DNA of 64,000 nt from Hordeum vulgare subsp. vulgare (GCF_904849725.1 NC_058523.1:206983689-207047688), one strand, 5' to 3'; counted from the first letter of the stretch, positions 44,605 through 57,234 are shown. A program made the numbers and translations. The notes: generated from the letters alone by a model not told the origin.

Positions 44605-45477
44605 CTACATCACAAAGACCACTTTGCTCCACTTGGGAGCCATTATTCTCATCAAACTCCATGTTAAAGGTCTCCTTAATGAGTCCATTGGACTTATTAA
44701 GATCACGATAAGCACGAGAGTTTGTAGCATAACTAACAAATATGCCCTCTTGAGCTCTAGGTTCAAATTAGACAAACGGGCACGTTTCTTAAGAATGAAA
44801 CACTTACAACCGAACACCTGGAAGTACTTGAGGCTGGGATTGTTCCCGATAAGAATTTCATAAGGAATCTTGTTAAAGACTTTGCGGAGGTAGAGCCGAC
44901 TAGATGCATGACATGTGGTGTTGATGGCTTCGGCCCAAAAGTTATATGGAGATTTAAACTCCGCCATCATGGTTCTTGCTGCGTCCATCAACGTCCGGTT
45001 CTTCCTTTCCACTACACCATGTTGTTGAGGGGTATATGGTGGGGAGTATTGATGCTTCATCCCCTCATCACTTAGAAATTCATTTAAGGTGTAATTATCA
45101 AACTCGATGCCATTGTCAGTTCTAATCATCAATATCTTTGCCTCATGTTGACGTTGAACTTCATTGGCAAAGTCGATGACGGTTCATTGGGTCTCACTCT
45201 TCCTCTTGAAGAAGTACACCTAAATATATATTGAGTAATCATCCACTATCACCAAGCAATACTTTCTTCCCTCAAGGCTATCAAAAGATGGAGGACCAAA
45301 GAGATCCATGTGGAGGAGCTCCAAAGGCCTCTTCGAGTGTAGGGTACTTGTGGGGCGGTGAGTTGTCTCATGTAGCTTTCCTTCAATGCATGCACTGCAA
45401 GCACGATCTTTGGCAAAACTTACATTTGTTAGTCCAAGAGCGTGATCCCCTTTGAGGACACTTTGCAAAGATCTCAT
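44605..45477 (-). pseudogene. Copia-2 integrase region
   Basis: CSACIEGKLHETTH (zinc-binding end), HMDLFGPPSFDSLEGRKYCL with the first catalytic Asp, IRTDNGIEFDNYTL with the second and HGVVERKNRTLMDAARTMM with the Glu: all three DDE residues remain. NFWAEAINTTCHASSRLYLR and FQVFGCKCFILKK follow. A frame change between about 45130 and 45220 splits it. It would join element cDNA to host DNA. Confidence 0.9.
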
Positions 45478-45735
45478 ATTTACATGGGCTAGCTGGTGAT
45501 TCCAAAGGCATCACACATCAACGTTATTTTTTAGGCAAGTCGTCGTCTTAGTGGGTCTCTCCGAAAAGTTAACCACATAGAGACCATTCTCAACATGCCC
45601 AACAAAGGCTATTTTAAGAGTCTTGCTCCACAAAGGGCCACTGAGTCAACACCAATGAACATACTAAAACCCATGAGTGCAAGTTGATGAACTGAAATTA
45701 AATTGTATGCAAGGGTCTCAACAAGCATGACCTTT

Positions 45736-46290
45736 TCAACGGTATGTTCTGGAGAAATTACAACCTTGCCAAGACCAATACCTTCGAAATTGCATCATCA
45801 TGAAAGGAGACTTGGGTGGCCATGGATGGTTCACGATGAATGTCCACAACCAAGTCCTTGATTTCCGTATTATGATTTGTCGCTCCGCTATCATGCAACC
45901 ATGACACTCCACCAGAAGAAAACTCATGCATAAGATCAATGCTTGGATTTAGGTATCCATTCTTTAATGGGTCCTCTCAGGTTAGTAACAAGGGTCTTAG
46001 GAACCCAAATAGACCATTCAATATACTCATAAGGGGAACCAACAAATTTAGCAAACACATTTCCATCACTAGCATGGCATAAAACATAAGAGGGGTTAAA
46101 GTCGCCGACATTGTTGAGAAGGAGGGTTTTGTGATTTTTGGCATTACCATCCTTAGCTTTACCCTTCCCCTTTTCATGGTCTTTCCTTAAGCAAGGGAGG
46201 TTGATTAGTCTTGATCTTCTTGTTCTTCTTGGTCTTGCGTGCAAACCCAACTCCTTCCTTTGCAACCACTTCATTTTGATTGCTTAGAAG
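45736..46290 (-). pseudogene. Copia-2 protease region
   Basis: The retropepsin active site DSGA, codons at 45881-45892 on the minus strand, lies in a WLHDSGATNH context. Upstream is a Lys-rich stretch and KNHKTLLLNNVGDFNPSYVLCHASDGNVF (45936-46274), here cited only in part as SYVLCHASDG. Frame changes occur on both sides. Confidence 0.75.
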
Positions 46291-46815
46291 GTCATTGAGA
46301 TTCTTTTCGCCTTGAATGCATGTCACAAGGCCTTTCTCAAGTTGCTCTTTTAATTTGGCATTCTCTTCCACAAGATGTACATGCTCACAACATGGGTTAT
46401 TAGAATGGGCATTATAAATTGAAACAAATAGATAACATGTGGCTCTTTCCTTAGTGAGTTTTACTTGGATTTGAGCATGAGCCTCTTTCCAGGAAGCATG
46501 AGCACTCTTCAATGCCTTATGAGCCTTTTCAAGTATGGCAAGCTCTTCCTTGAGTATGAGAAGGTCAACCCCAAGTGGAACCTTTTCGGATTGAAGCACA
46601 CAAGTAAGAACAAGAGCTTGATCATGATATTTCAGTAATTTAGTAAGGTCATCATTGTGTGACTCCTCAAGAGCCAAACGAAGCCCTTGCTCTTCCTCAA
46701 GATAAATGGAAAGATCCGCCATATCATCGGCATAGTCACGACTATGTCCTTGTATCATAGAGATAGTTTCTTCATGAGTTTCAATGAGGTTATTAGCATA
46801 TCCTAGTCGTTCCAA
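46174..46815 (-). pseudogene. Copia-2 coiled-coil gag extension
   Basis: A 213-codon open frame rich in Glu, Leu and Lys with heptad-like spacing (LEEEQGLRLALEESHND, LAILEKAHKALKSAHASWKEA, VEENAKLKEQLEKGL, cited in parts). Such coiled coils between the zinc knuckle and protease are typical of SIRE/Maximus elements and probably help particle assembly. It is the longest surviving frame in Copia-2. Confidence 0.75.
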
Positions 46816-47129
46816 GAGATCAACAAAATGCTTCTTGGTCTTACCCTTGACTTGTCACATGAATCTATCAAATAATTTTCTTCATGATTTACCACCTCTC
46901 GTTCATCTCCACTAACCATACGAGAAGGGTAGTGGAAACAATAGTTTTGATATTGGAGTTGGATGCCTTGGCCATAAGGCACTTGTCAATGCGGTTATCG
47001 CTGGGGGTGTTGAAGAGGGACACCTTGCTTGTGGCAGAGGATGCAATGGCCACCATGGTGATTCCCATTGCTTCACCACTTGCATCATCACCATCATCCT
47101 CATCGGAAAGATACTATTCTTGAGCCACC

Positions 47130-48328
47130 CACACCTTTTGGGGCATCTTCTTGGAGAAGTTGTTCTTATTGGGGAAGGGCTTGGCCATGTCTTTGCGAAT
47201 AATCTTACCACCATTATCTTCCCTCTTCTCGTACAAACAGTCTGCCCCAAAGTGACTCACATTGCCATAGTTGTAGCAAGTCCTCACACGTTGCTTGCCT
47301 TTGGACCCACTTGAGTTGTTCTTGGAGAAATTGGGCTTTGAGTTTCTCTTGTTGCCCCAAAATTAACTCGACGCAAGAGCCATGTTCTCATGATAAGCAT
47401 ACTTGGTGTCTTCGGGGCACATTTCCTATTCTTCTTCTTCATCTTCCTCCACAGCAGCCCTGGCCTTCAAAGCAAGGTTGGGAGAGTTTTTTCTTGACCG
47501 TTGGACACGAGCTAGAGCATTGTTAGCAGTCTTTTTCAGTATGTTCATGGCAGTGAACTCATCCAACACATCACTTGAGGATGTGGAGTGAAAGCCTAGC
47601 CTTTGGCGGATGACAGAGGATGTGGACTTGTTGAAAGGCATCATGGCCTTGAGAAACTTATGCTTGATCCAAGTATCATCCACATAATTTCTTCCAAGAT
47701 CTTGAAGAGCAACGACAAGCATTGTCACTCTTCGGTAGAACTCACGAGGGTTCTCATCCTCAATCATAACAAATTTATTGGCCTCATCAAGTATCACTTC
47801 ATAGTTATACCATTGAATACTTGAGATTCCCTTGTACATGGAAATGACATGCTTCCAACAATCTTTCGCACGAGTGAAGGGACGCAAATGACAAAGATCT
47901 TCAGTGGGAACTGCTGCTTGAAGGATGAACAAGGCGGAGTGGTTGAGCTGATTGTCAACCTCTTATCTTAGAGTGAGGTTTCTTGGATCATGTGGCTAGT
48001 AGACTTTCTCAATGATTCCCCAAAGCTGTGTCGATCTGTGATTCAAATGAGGCTTGATACGAAAAACCCAGTTAGCAAAATCATTCTTAACAAGCTTAGG
48101 AGGAGGACCGAGGATAATAATATGTGGTGGGTGAACCGGTCCTCCATAGACCACGATAGGGGGAACCGAGGCAAAGGTATTTGGCCCACTCATTCCTTGA
48201 GGCAATTCGTTTCTATCACTAATAGCATTTCCCTTTTCAAACTTGGTCAACGAATCTGAAGCTGTGTGATTAACCACATGCACCGGATCGGTAGACAGTT
48301 TGAAGCCATCAGGGAAATCTTTGAGCAT
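47130..48328 (-). pseudogene. Copia-2 gag
   Basis: The start segment (47996-48328) contains PPKLVKNDFANWVFRIKPHL, then a stop. The main segment (47426-47932) has FTRAKDCWKHVISMYKG, ENPREFYRRVTMLVVALQDLG and LDEFTAMNILKKTA, a UBN2-type capsid. The zinc knuckle at 47240-47290 reads CYNYGNVSHFGADC: the second Cys has become Tyr, so metal binding is probably lost. Confidence 0.85.
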
Positions 48329-48410
48329 GTTTTTTTACCTCGATAGCCACTGAGGATCTAAAGGTGGACATGGCCTCATTTAGATCCTCTCAGGTGACCG
48401 AGTTTGCAAC

Positions 48411-49798
48411 TGCTGTCTAGATATGCAAAGTGAGCAACCTAAATGATGCTAGCAACAATAACAACAAGTAAGTAACTAATACAAGTAAAGGCAAGAAGTA
48501 ACCACAAGTGGAACTGCTGAACATGAGGATGTGTTTCCGAAGTTCATTCCCTTTGAGGGGAAGTACGTCTCCATTGGAGCGGTGTGCACGCATAATGCTC
48601 CCCAAGATGCCACTAAGACCACCGTATTCTCCTCACGCCCTCACACAATGCAAGATGCCGTGATTCTACTAGTGGTGCCCTTGAAGGCGGTGACGAAACC
48701 TTTACAAACAAGGCTGGGGTAATCTACACAACTGAAATGGAGGCTCCCAACAAAACCATCAAGCTTCACCACAACGGAATATGCTTTCGAGATGAACTCA
48801 ACCATCTAGGGTGCTCAAACTCCAAAGAGTAACAATATCCACGAGGAATTAGTAGGGGGAATTAAATTTCTATTGGTGGAAGTGTAGATCAAGGCCCTCT
48901 CAAGCAAACCCTAGAGTATCAACAAGTTTTCTTGGCTAGGGAGAGAGATCGGGTGAAAAAGGAGCTAGGAGCAACAATGGATCTTACGATTGGGAAAGGT
49001 CATCTTCTCAAGGAAGAAGGACCCCTTTGTATGGTGGGGGAACGAATCCAACCGTTACCCACTTGCTTAGCCCGCATGAGAGCGGTACTACCACTCCACG
49101 GAGCAGTACTACCGATGATAGGAGGTAGTACCACTCCAGTTAGGAGCGATACTACCGCTGGGGCAGAGGCTAGCAGCTAGAGAGAGAGGTAGAGGCCGGT
49201 AGTACGGCCGAAGAGGTACCGCCGCTGCTAGGAGCGGTACTACATCTCATAAGAGGTATTACCGCCTCCTATATTCACTCAGGATATGTTGCGAACCTAG
49301 CCCAGAAGTACCGAGAAGTAACAAGCAGTACTACCGCCCTGCACTACCATTCCAGAAACCGCTCAGTTCGATACAAAAAGTGTCGACACCCATGGGCAGC
49401 GGCACTAGCGAGCGAAACTAGCTAGACCACTTCCGCCCTGGAGCGGTACTACCCTTGATAAGAGGTAGTACCTCTCCACTTGGATCTTTCTAGACAACAT
49501 AGGGCAAGGTAGGATGCTCTATTGAGGTGGGAAAGAGGGTGCGAAGGAATGTGTACATGATGATTCCACCCCAACCTTTTTGAAGCGGACCCCCTCTGAA
49601 TAGTACGAAATTTCCTACATCCGATGTCCACCGACAAGAAAACATAAGAGAGAAAATTGTCTTCATATAAATACACCGAGGGGCATGAATTGGCTTGTGC
49701 TAAATGATGAAATACGAGAAAGGCTTAGTGCATACGATTAGTCCGCAAACGCATTGTCATCAATCACCAAAATCATTACGGTAGAAAATGCCCTTACA
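48411..49798 (-). repeat. Copia-2 5' LTR, truncated at its inner end
   Basis: It aligns with 39099-40535 of the 3' LTR. The terminal 95 bp corresponding to 39004-39098 and the expected primer binding site are absent. Sequence 48330-48410 is leader only. Confidence 0.85.
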
Positions 49799-51213
49799 TC
49801 AGTGCCAGTTCCATTTTTTGTGTGTTTTTGGTTTTGCAGAAATTCCATATCAAACGAAGCCCAAACGCGACAAAAATATACAAAGAATTTTTTAGAACAC
49901 ATGTGAATTTTGGCAAGAAGAATCAACATAACACGATGCGCGAGGGAGGGCCGAGCCAACATGACGCGACGTGGGGGGGGGGGGGGGTTGGCCACACCCT
50001 GTTAGCTCATGCCTCCCCCTTAAATCAGTCATGACCCTTCTTTCATGACAAGAAAGATAATTCCCTTGTAAAAATCTCCTTAAAAATTCAGCCCGATCGA
50101 AGTTACGGATTTCTGGATATTTAAGAAACAGTGGAGGGCCAAAAAACAGACGTGCAAATAGAAGAGAAACAAAGAGATAGATGCAATGTCGGAGGGGCTC
50201 CTGCCCTTCAGGAGCCATGTCACCATAGACCAGAGGGGAAAATCTCCTCCCACCTTGGGGGATACCAAGGAAGAAGAAAAAGGAGGGGGGCTCTCTCCGC
50301 TCTCCCGTCGCCACCGGGGCAACCATCACGACGACAATCTACACAAACAACTTCGCCGCCGTCACCAAAAACTCTCTCCCCCTCTATGGAGCGGTGTAAA
50401 ACCTCTCTTCAACACTGAAATCTCTACTTAAACATGGTGCTTAATGCTATATATTATTATAAAATGATGTGTGGCTATCCTATGATGTTTGAGTATATTT
50501 CTTTTGTCCTATGGGTTAATTGGGGTATGATGTTATTGATATGAGTTGTATGTTGATATGGTGTTGTTCTAAGGTGCCCTCCATGCCGTGCACACGGGAG
50601 GGAATCTCGCTCGAGGGTTTGCAATATGTTCATGAATCCCTTATAGTGGTAGGTTAGAGTGATAGAAGTTTACACCCGAATAAGGGGATTGTTTGTGTAT
50701 GGTAGTAAGGAGGACTTGATGTTTAATGCTATGCTTGGGTTTACCTTAATGATTTCTATTATTTGCGGATGCTTGCTAGAGGTCCAATCATAAGTGCATA
50801 CGACCCAAGCACAGAAACTGTGTTAGCGTATGCCTCTCTCTCATTGCATATGACAAGTATCTATCATGTTATATTCACTTGCCCATGGACAATCTTTCTC
50901 TTGCGTTACAGAAAATCTTTCTACTGAACAAATTACTGAATTAATATTGGTCTAAACAGCCCCAACTTTTATTTACTTGTTCTTTATTACCTTGTGAAAC
51001 TATCTATTTTACCCACTAAGTACTTCTAGTTTCCTTCGTGCAAAGTAGTTTCATACTTGTTCTAGGTAAAGTAAGGATTAGCGTGCATAGAGTTGTATCG
51101 GTGGTCGATAGAACTTGATAAAATATTAATTCTACCTTAAGATACTCGTTGGGTTTGACACTCTTACTAATCGAAAAAGGCTACAAACTATCCCCTGCAC
51201 TTGTGGGTTATCA
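49799..51213 (+). repeat. Gypsy 5' LTR, right piece
   Basis: Continues from 39003 with CAGTGCCAGTTCCATTTTTTG and ends CACTTGTGGGTTATCA. It aligns with 55830-57234 and includes a run of 15 G at 49973-49987. Frames near 49890-50430 are chance openings. Confidence 0.85.
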
Positions 51214-51236
51214 AGTCCTTTTTGGCGCCGTTGCCA
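51214..51236 (+). other. Gypsy primer binding site
   Basis: TGGCGCCGTTGCCAGGGA (51223-51240 region) after the LTR end. It resembles the tRNA-complementary site usual in Triticeae gypsy elements. Confidence 0.75.
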
Positions 51237-51965
51237 GGGAGCAAGAGCGTAGCGGTTGATATTCTCATGTGTGCTTTTTTTATCATTAAGTAATTTCATT
51301 TTATGTTCTACGTTGTTTTATATCTTTAGTTAAGGACATGGGACACTAAACACGAAAAATATTAGGTGTACTTGCTGCTCATGGAGATGGGGAACCTCCT
51401 AAAACCCTTGATGTTGGTTATGTGAAAAACATTAAATACTACTTTGATAATCTTGAGAAATCCCCATTCAAATTTATAATGGGAGACACGTTGGAGCAAC
51501 ATGAGTACTTTAGGGATTATCACTTGTATCAATAAGGTAAACACTTACGGGACCAAATTAAAAATGTTGCATTGGTATGCATCGAATTTATGCTTGAGAT
51601 TTGATTATACTTGTTTCTATAAGATTAAGGGTCTACACCTTCCCATTCAATGTTAATTTAGTGATAATGAAACCTTGGATTATTATACTAGTTGTATATA
51701 TGATTCCTATGATGTGGAACAAATATAATAATTTGTTTCTTTTAAAGGTGCTTATGAAATTGAATCATTCTTTGGGAAGTATGATAACTATGATGATGCT
51801 CTTTACAGACCTGAAAATTTTGCATACTTAAATATTGCTATGAGTATTATGAATACAATGATGGTATTAGTGAGTTTATTGAGAGAATGTTTGCTGCCTT
51901 GGAATAGAGTAATAGTTTGTAGGAATCTATGGAAAAAGAAATCACTAAAATTGTGAGCTCATTAG

Positions 51966-52680
51966 ATGAAAAAGATGAGGAGGAGAGCGAAGAATAAAAG
52001 GAGGAAGAGCGAATTAGCTACTCGTTCCCAGCTTCTATTGAGATTCACTCTTCAACTCGTACAATGTTTAATTTCCCTTTGTACATACGAAAGAATGAAT
52101 GCTATGATGATTTCTATGATCCCTTGGATTCATTTAAAATATCCCTTTTTGGTGAACTTGATGCTTGCTATGCTTGTGGACATGATGCCAATATGGATTA
52201 TGCTTATGTAGATGAACTTGCTATAGTTCCTTATGTTAAGCATGGAATTGTTGGTATTGTACCCACACATGATACTCCTATTATCTTTTTGAATTCTCCC
52301 AACTACACCATATCGGAGAAGTTTTCACTTATCAAGGATTATATTGATTGGTTGAGTTTTACTATTACACATGATGATTTTGATGAATATAATAAGCATG
52401 TGCTTGCTTCTCCTACTTGCAATTATTATGAGGGAGGAACTAAATCTTCACTTTTTTGGTTTCGAATACCATAAAATTGAAATAAACTACTTATGTTATG
52501 TATTGGCCTTTACTTTGTGGGAATGAATTAGTCTTGTATGACATGTCAATGCGTAGGATGAGTTTTAGACTTTGTTTTTACATGCTAGATATTAATTTTT
52601 GCTCATTTTTTAATTGCAAATCATTGTTAATTAAAATTGGCTTTGATATACCTTGGGAGCCGGGTGGATCAATTACTTGA
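51966..52680 (+). pseudogene. Conserved short ORF of the non-autonomous gypsy element
   Basis: The frame at 52064-52474 (136 codons) contains DPLDSFKISLFGELDACYAC, VPYVKHGIVGIVPTHDTPII, NSPNYTISEKFSLIKDYIDW and HDDFDEYNKHVLASPTCNYY. I recall this ORF as recurrent in Sabrina-like wheat elements. A second frame at 52498-52680 seems to continue it. It has no similarity to gag, protease, RT or integrase and no function is known. Because a non-coding element should not keep a protein, its persistence is of interest. In this copy it is split by frame changes. Confidence 0.6.
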
Positions 52681-53529
52681 GCACTATATGCCTAGCTTAA
52701 TGGCTTTAAAGAAAGTGCTGCAAGGGAGAAAACTCGGAAGTTTTAGAGAGTCATTTATTTTTGTCGTGTGATTTTCAAAATAATTAAAAACAGAAAATCA
52801 TCCAGGGAACCTAAATTTTTTTCAAAAAGAAAAGTGAAAGTGAGAAGGACAATCACCGTTAAAGTGGGGGCTAGCCTTGAACTTTGTTCATGCCCATTTA
52901 AACTTTGTGAATCTTGATTACAACAAATTTTCAATAAAAAGATGTATCCCCTTGTATAAATCCATTGTATTATAAAAATAATGTGCCTAGATTTACCTTT
53001 AGGATGTTTAAATCGCTTGTTTAATATGTGTTGTGTAAAAATAGAAACTTCGGCTCTAGTGTTTGATTTTTCTTATTTTACTTGAATTTCAAAAGTTTCT
53101 GAAACTCTTAGATAGTATTTTTTTACCAGTTCCTAATATTTCAGAAATTTTCGAGTTACAGAAGTATATGTATCATTGCATCTTTACAGACTATCCTTTT
53201 TTTCACTCATTGTTGGTAGAGTTGCTTTGCCTGCTTATGTTTGAGTTCTCGTTGAGCCCCATTGACTTGGTAACCATAGAATTGTGATAGAATACAATAT
53301 TTAATGTTGAGTTATAATTATACAATAATGTTAAGGCAGGACATGACGGGATTTGATGTTATACGTACTAACCTTTCTAATAAAGGATCTGTCGAGTTTT
53401 GTGTGGATGAAGTGTTCGAAGATCGAGGAGGTGTCGATATGAGAAGAATAAGGAGATAAAAGAGTTAAAGCTTTGGATTCCCAAGGAACCCCAAGAAAAT
53501 ATTCAAAGAGACTCAAGAATCTAAGCTTG

Positions 53530-53551
53530 GGGATGCCCCGGAAGGCATCCC
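53530..53551 (+). other. Perfect 8-bp stem hairpin in the gypsy internal region
   Basis: GGGATGCC-CCGGAA-GGCATCCC, preceded by CTAAGCTTG. The CTAAGCTTGGGGATGCC word is frequent in this gypsy group. It could be a packaging or regulatory RNA structure. Confidence 0.7.
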
Positions 53552-54814
53552 ATATTTGTTCTTCAACAATTATCAGTATGTCTTGGTTTTTTTGTTTTGT
53601 TCACATGATATGCGTAAATTCATGGAACGTCGTGTGCCTTTTATTTTACTTTTAGAAATGCACCATGCTGGTACGGGAAGTCCATGGTTGATTTATAGAA
53701 TTCTCTTTGCGCTTCACTTCTATCTTTTGAGCATGGCTTTATAGAATGCTTCATGTGCTTCACTTATATCATTTGAAGTTGGATGCCTATTTCTCTACAT
53801 ATAGAAAACTGATATTTGTAGAATGCTCTTTTGCTTCACTTATATTATTAGAGCGTGGTCTTTTGTAGAAAGAATCAAACTCTCATGCTTCACCTATACC
53901 TATTTGGAAAGTCAACATGAATTTGTCATTTACGTGGTTAGTCAGTAAATACTACATAAAACTTGTAGGTCACTGAATATCATATGTTTGATTCTCTATA
54001 GTAGTTTTGCGATATTAAGATGGTAATATGTGGGGGTACTAGTGAATGATTTTCGTCTAGTAATATTACTGATGTTAAAGTTTGTGATTCCCGAAGCATG
54101 CACGTATAGTCTCTAGTTATGCGATAAAGTTGAAGCACAATGTATCATTGATCGAAATCGTTTGTGTTGTTTTAATCAGGGGCACGTGGTGGTTAACTCC
54201 TCCCAACCTCTTCCCTAGGAGCATGTGAGTAGTACTTTGCTTTGAGAGAGCTAATAAAACCTTGAAATAAGTATGTGAGTTCTTTATGACTAATGTGAAT
54301 CCATGGATGTACGCACTCTCACCACCTCATATTTGCTAGCCTCTTCGGTAACGTGCATTGCCCATTCTCACCTCGAGGACTGGTAAAAACTTCGCCAGTG
54401 CATCCAAACCCTGTGACATGATACGCTCTGTTGCACATAAGCCACCTTATATATTCCTCAAAATAACCACCATACCTACCTATCATGGCAATTCCATAGT
54501 CTTTCCGAGATATATTGCCATGCAACTTCCACCATCACATCATATGATTAGTACATTCATTGTTATATTGCTTTGCATGATCGTAAGATAGCTAGCATGA
54601 TATTTTCATGGCTTTCCTTTTTTGATATCCTCGCTATGCCAGATCATTGCACATCTTGGTACGCTGCCAAAGGCATTCATAGAGAGTCATATTGTTTAGT
54701 TCTTCATATCAAGTTGTAAGCAAATAAAGTGTGATGCTATTCATTATTTAGGGCACTGTCTCGGTGAGGAAAGGATGATGGAGGCAATGATTACCCAACA
54801 AGTCGGGATGAGAC

Positions 54815-54930
54815 TTTGGACGAAAAAGAAAAAGAAAAAAGAGAAAAAGAAAGAGAAAAACGATAGAAAAAAGAAAAATAATATAAGAAGGAGAAATATA
54901 AATAAATAAATAAAATGACAGAAAAGAGAG
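54815..54930 (-). repeat. Purine-rich (GAAAAA)n tract
   Basis: GAAAAAGAAAAAAGAGAAAA-type repeats. Minus-strand frames here are Phe/Leu/Ser low complexity. The remaining gypsy interior, 52700-55680, shows no coding sequence. Confidence 0.8.
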
Positions 54931-55677
54931 AAGGGACAGTGCTACCATCTCTTTTTCCACACTTGTGCCTCAAAGTGGCACCATGTTTTTCATATAGAGA
55001 GTCTCATGTTTTGTCAGTTTCATATGCTATTGGGAATTTTTCATTATATAACTTGGCCTGTATATTCCGATGACGGGTTCCTCAAATTCCTGAGGTCTTC
55101 ACGAGAAATCAATTTGGATCACACCCACTTCACTTTAGTCGATCTTTCATACACTTATAGCTTTTAGTGCATCAGTTGCAGGGCAATACCTACTACCCGC
55201 ACTGATATCTATTGATGGGCATCTCCATAGTACGTTGATAGGCCGAGTTGATTCGCGGCATTCTTCTCCACTTTTATCCCTTTGAAACATACCACCCTAT
55301 TTTATTCCACTTATATGCTATGTCCATGGTTCACACTCATGTATTGAGCGGGTAATATAAAGTTGAAGCGCGTTAAGAAGTATGATCCAATTGCTTGGTG
55401 TGACACTGAGGTGCTCATGATTTATACTTTATTCTAGGAAGACCGAGCATGACAGACTATATGATTTTGTTGGGATAGCGTTCTTTAGCATTTTTATTTT
55501 GAATGGACATGATTGTTTGCTAGTAAACCTCACTATTAATGTCTTTATATCAAATGATAGACTATTGCCTTGAATCACTTGTATATTAATATTCATGTCA
55601 TGATTAGACTTTTGTTCAAGACTATGTTAGGTAGCATTCCACATCAAAAATTATCTTTTCTAATTTACCTACTCGAG

Positions 55678-55705
55678 GAAGAGAAGGGGTTAATATTAGG
55701 GATAC
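55678..55705 (+). other. Gypsy polypurine tract region
   Basis: GAGGAAGAGAAGGGG (55676-55690) and ATTAGGGATAC precede the 3' LTR start. Confidence 0.6.
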
Positions 55706-57234
55706 TCATACGTCTTCGTTGTATCTATAATTTTTGATTGTTTCATGCCAATATTCTACAACTTTCATATACTTTTGGCAACATTTTATATTATTTTTAG
55801 GACTAACTTACTTAACCAATGTCCAGTACTAGTTCCTATTTTTTGTGTGGTTTTTGTTCCATGAATTTCCGTATCAAATGAAGTCCAAACTCAACAAAAA
55901 TTTACGGAGATTTTTTTGAATATATGTGAATTTTGGGAAGAAGAATCAATGCAACTCGGTGCCCGAGGGAGGCACGAGCCGACCGGGCACGTCCAAGGGG
56001 GTGGCTGCGCCCTATTAGCCCGTGCCTCCCCTTAAGTAGGTTGGGGCCCTAGTTTTCTGCAAGAAATATAATTTTCTGATAAAAATCCGTTCAACCTTTC
56101 AGCCCAATTGGAGTTACGGATCTCTAGATATTTAAGAACCAGTAAAAGGACCGAAAAGAGACGCGAAAACGTAAGACAAACAGACAGATAGATCCAATCT
56201 CGGAGGGTCTCCTACCCTCCAAGAGCCATGGAAGAAATGAACGAGAGGGGAAACTCTCCTACCACCTAGGGGGAGACCAAGGAATAAGAATAAGGAGGGG
56301 GGCTCTATCCTCTCTCGTTCGGTGGCGCCGGAGCACTGCCGGGGCAACCATCGCGACGACAATCTACACCAACAACTTCGCTGGTGTCACCACCAACTCT
56401 CTCCCCCTCTATCAAGCGATGTAAAACCTTTCTTCCCCGCTCTAATATCTGCTTAAACATGGTGTTTAATGCTATATATTATTATCCAATGAGGAATGTC
56501 TATCCTACAATGTTTGAGTAGATTTCTTTTGTCCTATGGGTTAATTGTGGTATGATGTTATTGATAAGTTGTATGTTGATATGGTGCTGTCCTAAGGTGC
56601 CCTCTTTGCCGCGCACACGTGAGCGAATCCTGTTGGTGGGTTTGCAATATGTTCATGATTCACTTATAGTGGGTGGCTAGAGTGACAAAATCTTAGACCC
56701 GAGTTAGGGGATTGTTCACGTATGGGAGTAAAGAGGACATGATGACTAATGCTATGGATGGGGTTACCTTAATGATTACTAGTAGTTGTGGATTCTTGCT
56801 AGAGGCCCAATCATAAGTGCATATGATCCAAGTACAGAAAGTGTGTTAGCGTATGCCTCTCCCTCATTGCATATGACAAGTATCTATCATGTTATATTCA
56901 AATGCCTATGGACAATCTTTCTCTTGCGTTAGAAAAAAGATTTCTACTAAACAACTTAATTAATATTTATGTCAATAGCCCCTAAATTTTATTTACTTGT
57001 TTTTTATCACCTCACAAAACTATCTATTTCACCTACTAAGTACTTCTAGTTTCCTAGCCGCAAAGTAGTTTCATACTTTTTATAAGATAAAGTAAGCGTT
57101 AGGGTGCGTAGAATTGTATCGGTGATCGATAGAACTTGAGAGAATGTGAATTATACCATTAGCTCCTCATTTGGTTCTACACTCTTACTTATCATAAAAG
57201 GCGACACACGATCCCTTACACTTGTGGGTTATTA
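55706..57234 (+). repeat. Gypsy 3' LTR (1529 bp)
   Basis: TCATACGTCTTCGTTGTATC...CTTGTGGGTTATTA. It is uninterrupted and serves as a reference for the broken 5' LTR. The two differ at many positions. Confidence 0.88.

Larger units (their letters stand above)
39004..49798 (-). mobile_element. Ty1-copia element Copia-2 (Maximus/SIRE-like), defective
   Basis: LTRs read TGTAAGGGCATTTTC on the minus strand at their starts (40535 and 49798) and end ATGATCCTTTCA (39004). A polypurine tract adjoins the 3' LTR at 40536. Gag, protease, integrase, RT and RNase H follow in order on the minus strand, with a long coiled-coil extension near gag and an extra coding zone after RNase H, features of the SIRE/Maximus lineage. 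Flanks CCAAT and TCAGT are each one transition from CCAGT, the sequence at the same place in the gypsy 3' LTR. The inner end of the 5' LTR and the primer site are missing. Confidence 0.88.
38882..57234 (+). mobile_element. Non-autonomous Ty3-gypsy element (Sabrina/WHAM/Fatima type)
   Basis: LTRs begin TGATACGTCTC (38882; TCATACGTCTT at 55706) and end CTTGTGGGTTATCA (51213; ATTA at 57234). The flanks TCCCT and GCCCT match at four of five bases. A primer site TTTGGCGCCGTTGCCAGGGA follows the 5' LTR. The internal region (51214-55705) encodes no pol, only a conserved short ORF of unknown function. The LTRs are strongly diverged, so the insertion is old. Copia-2 lies inside its 5' LTR. Confidence 0.85.
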
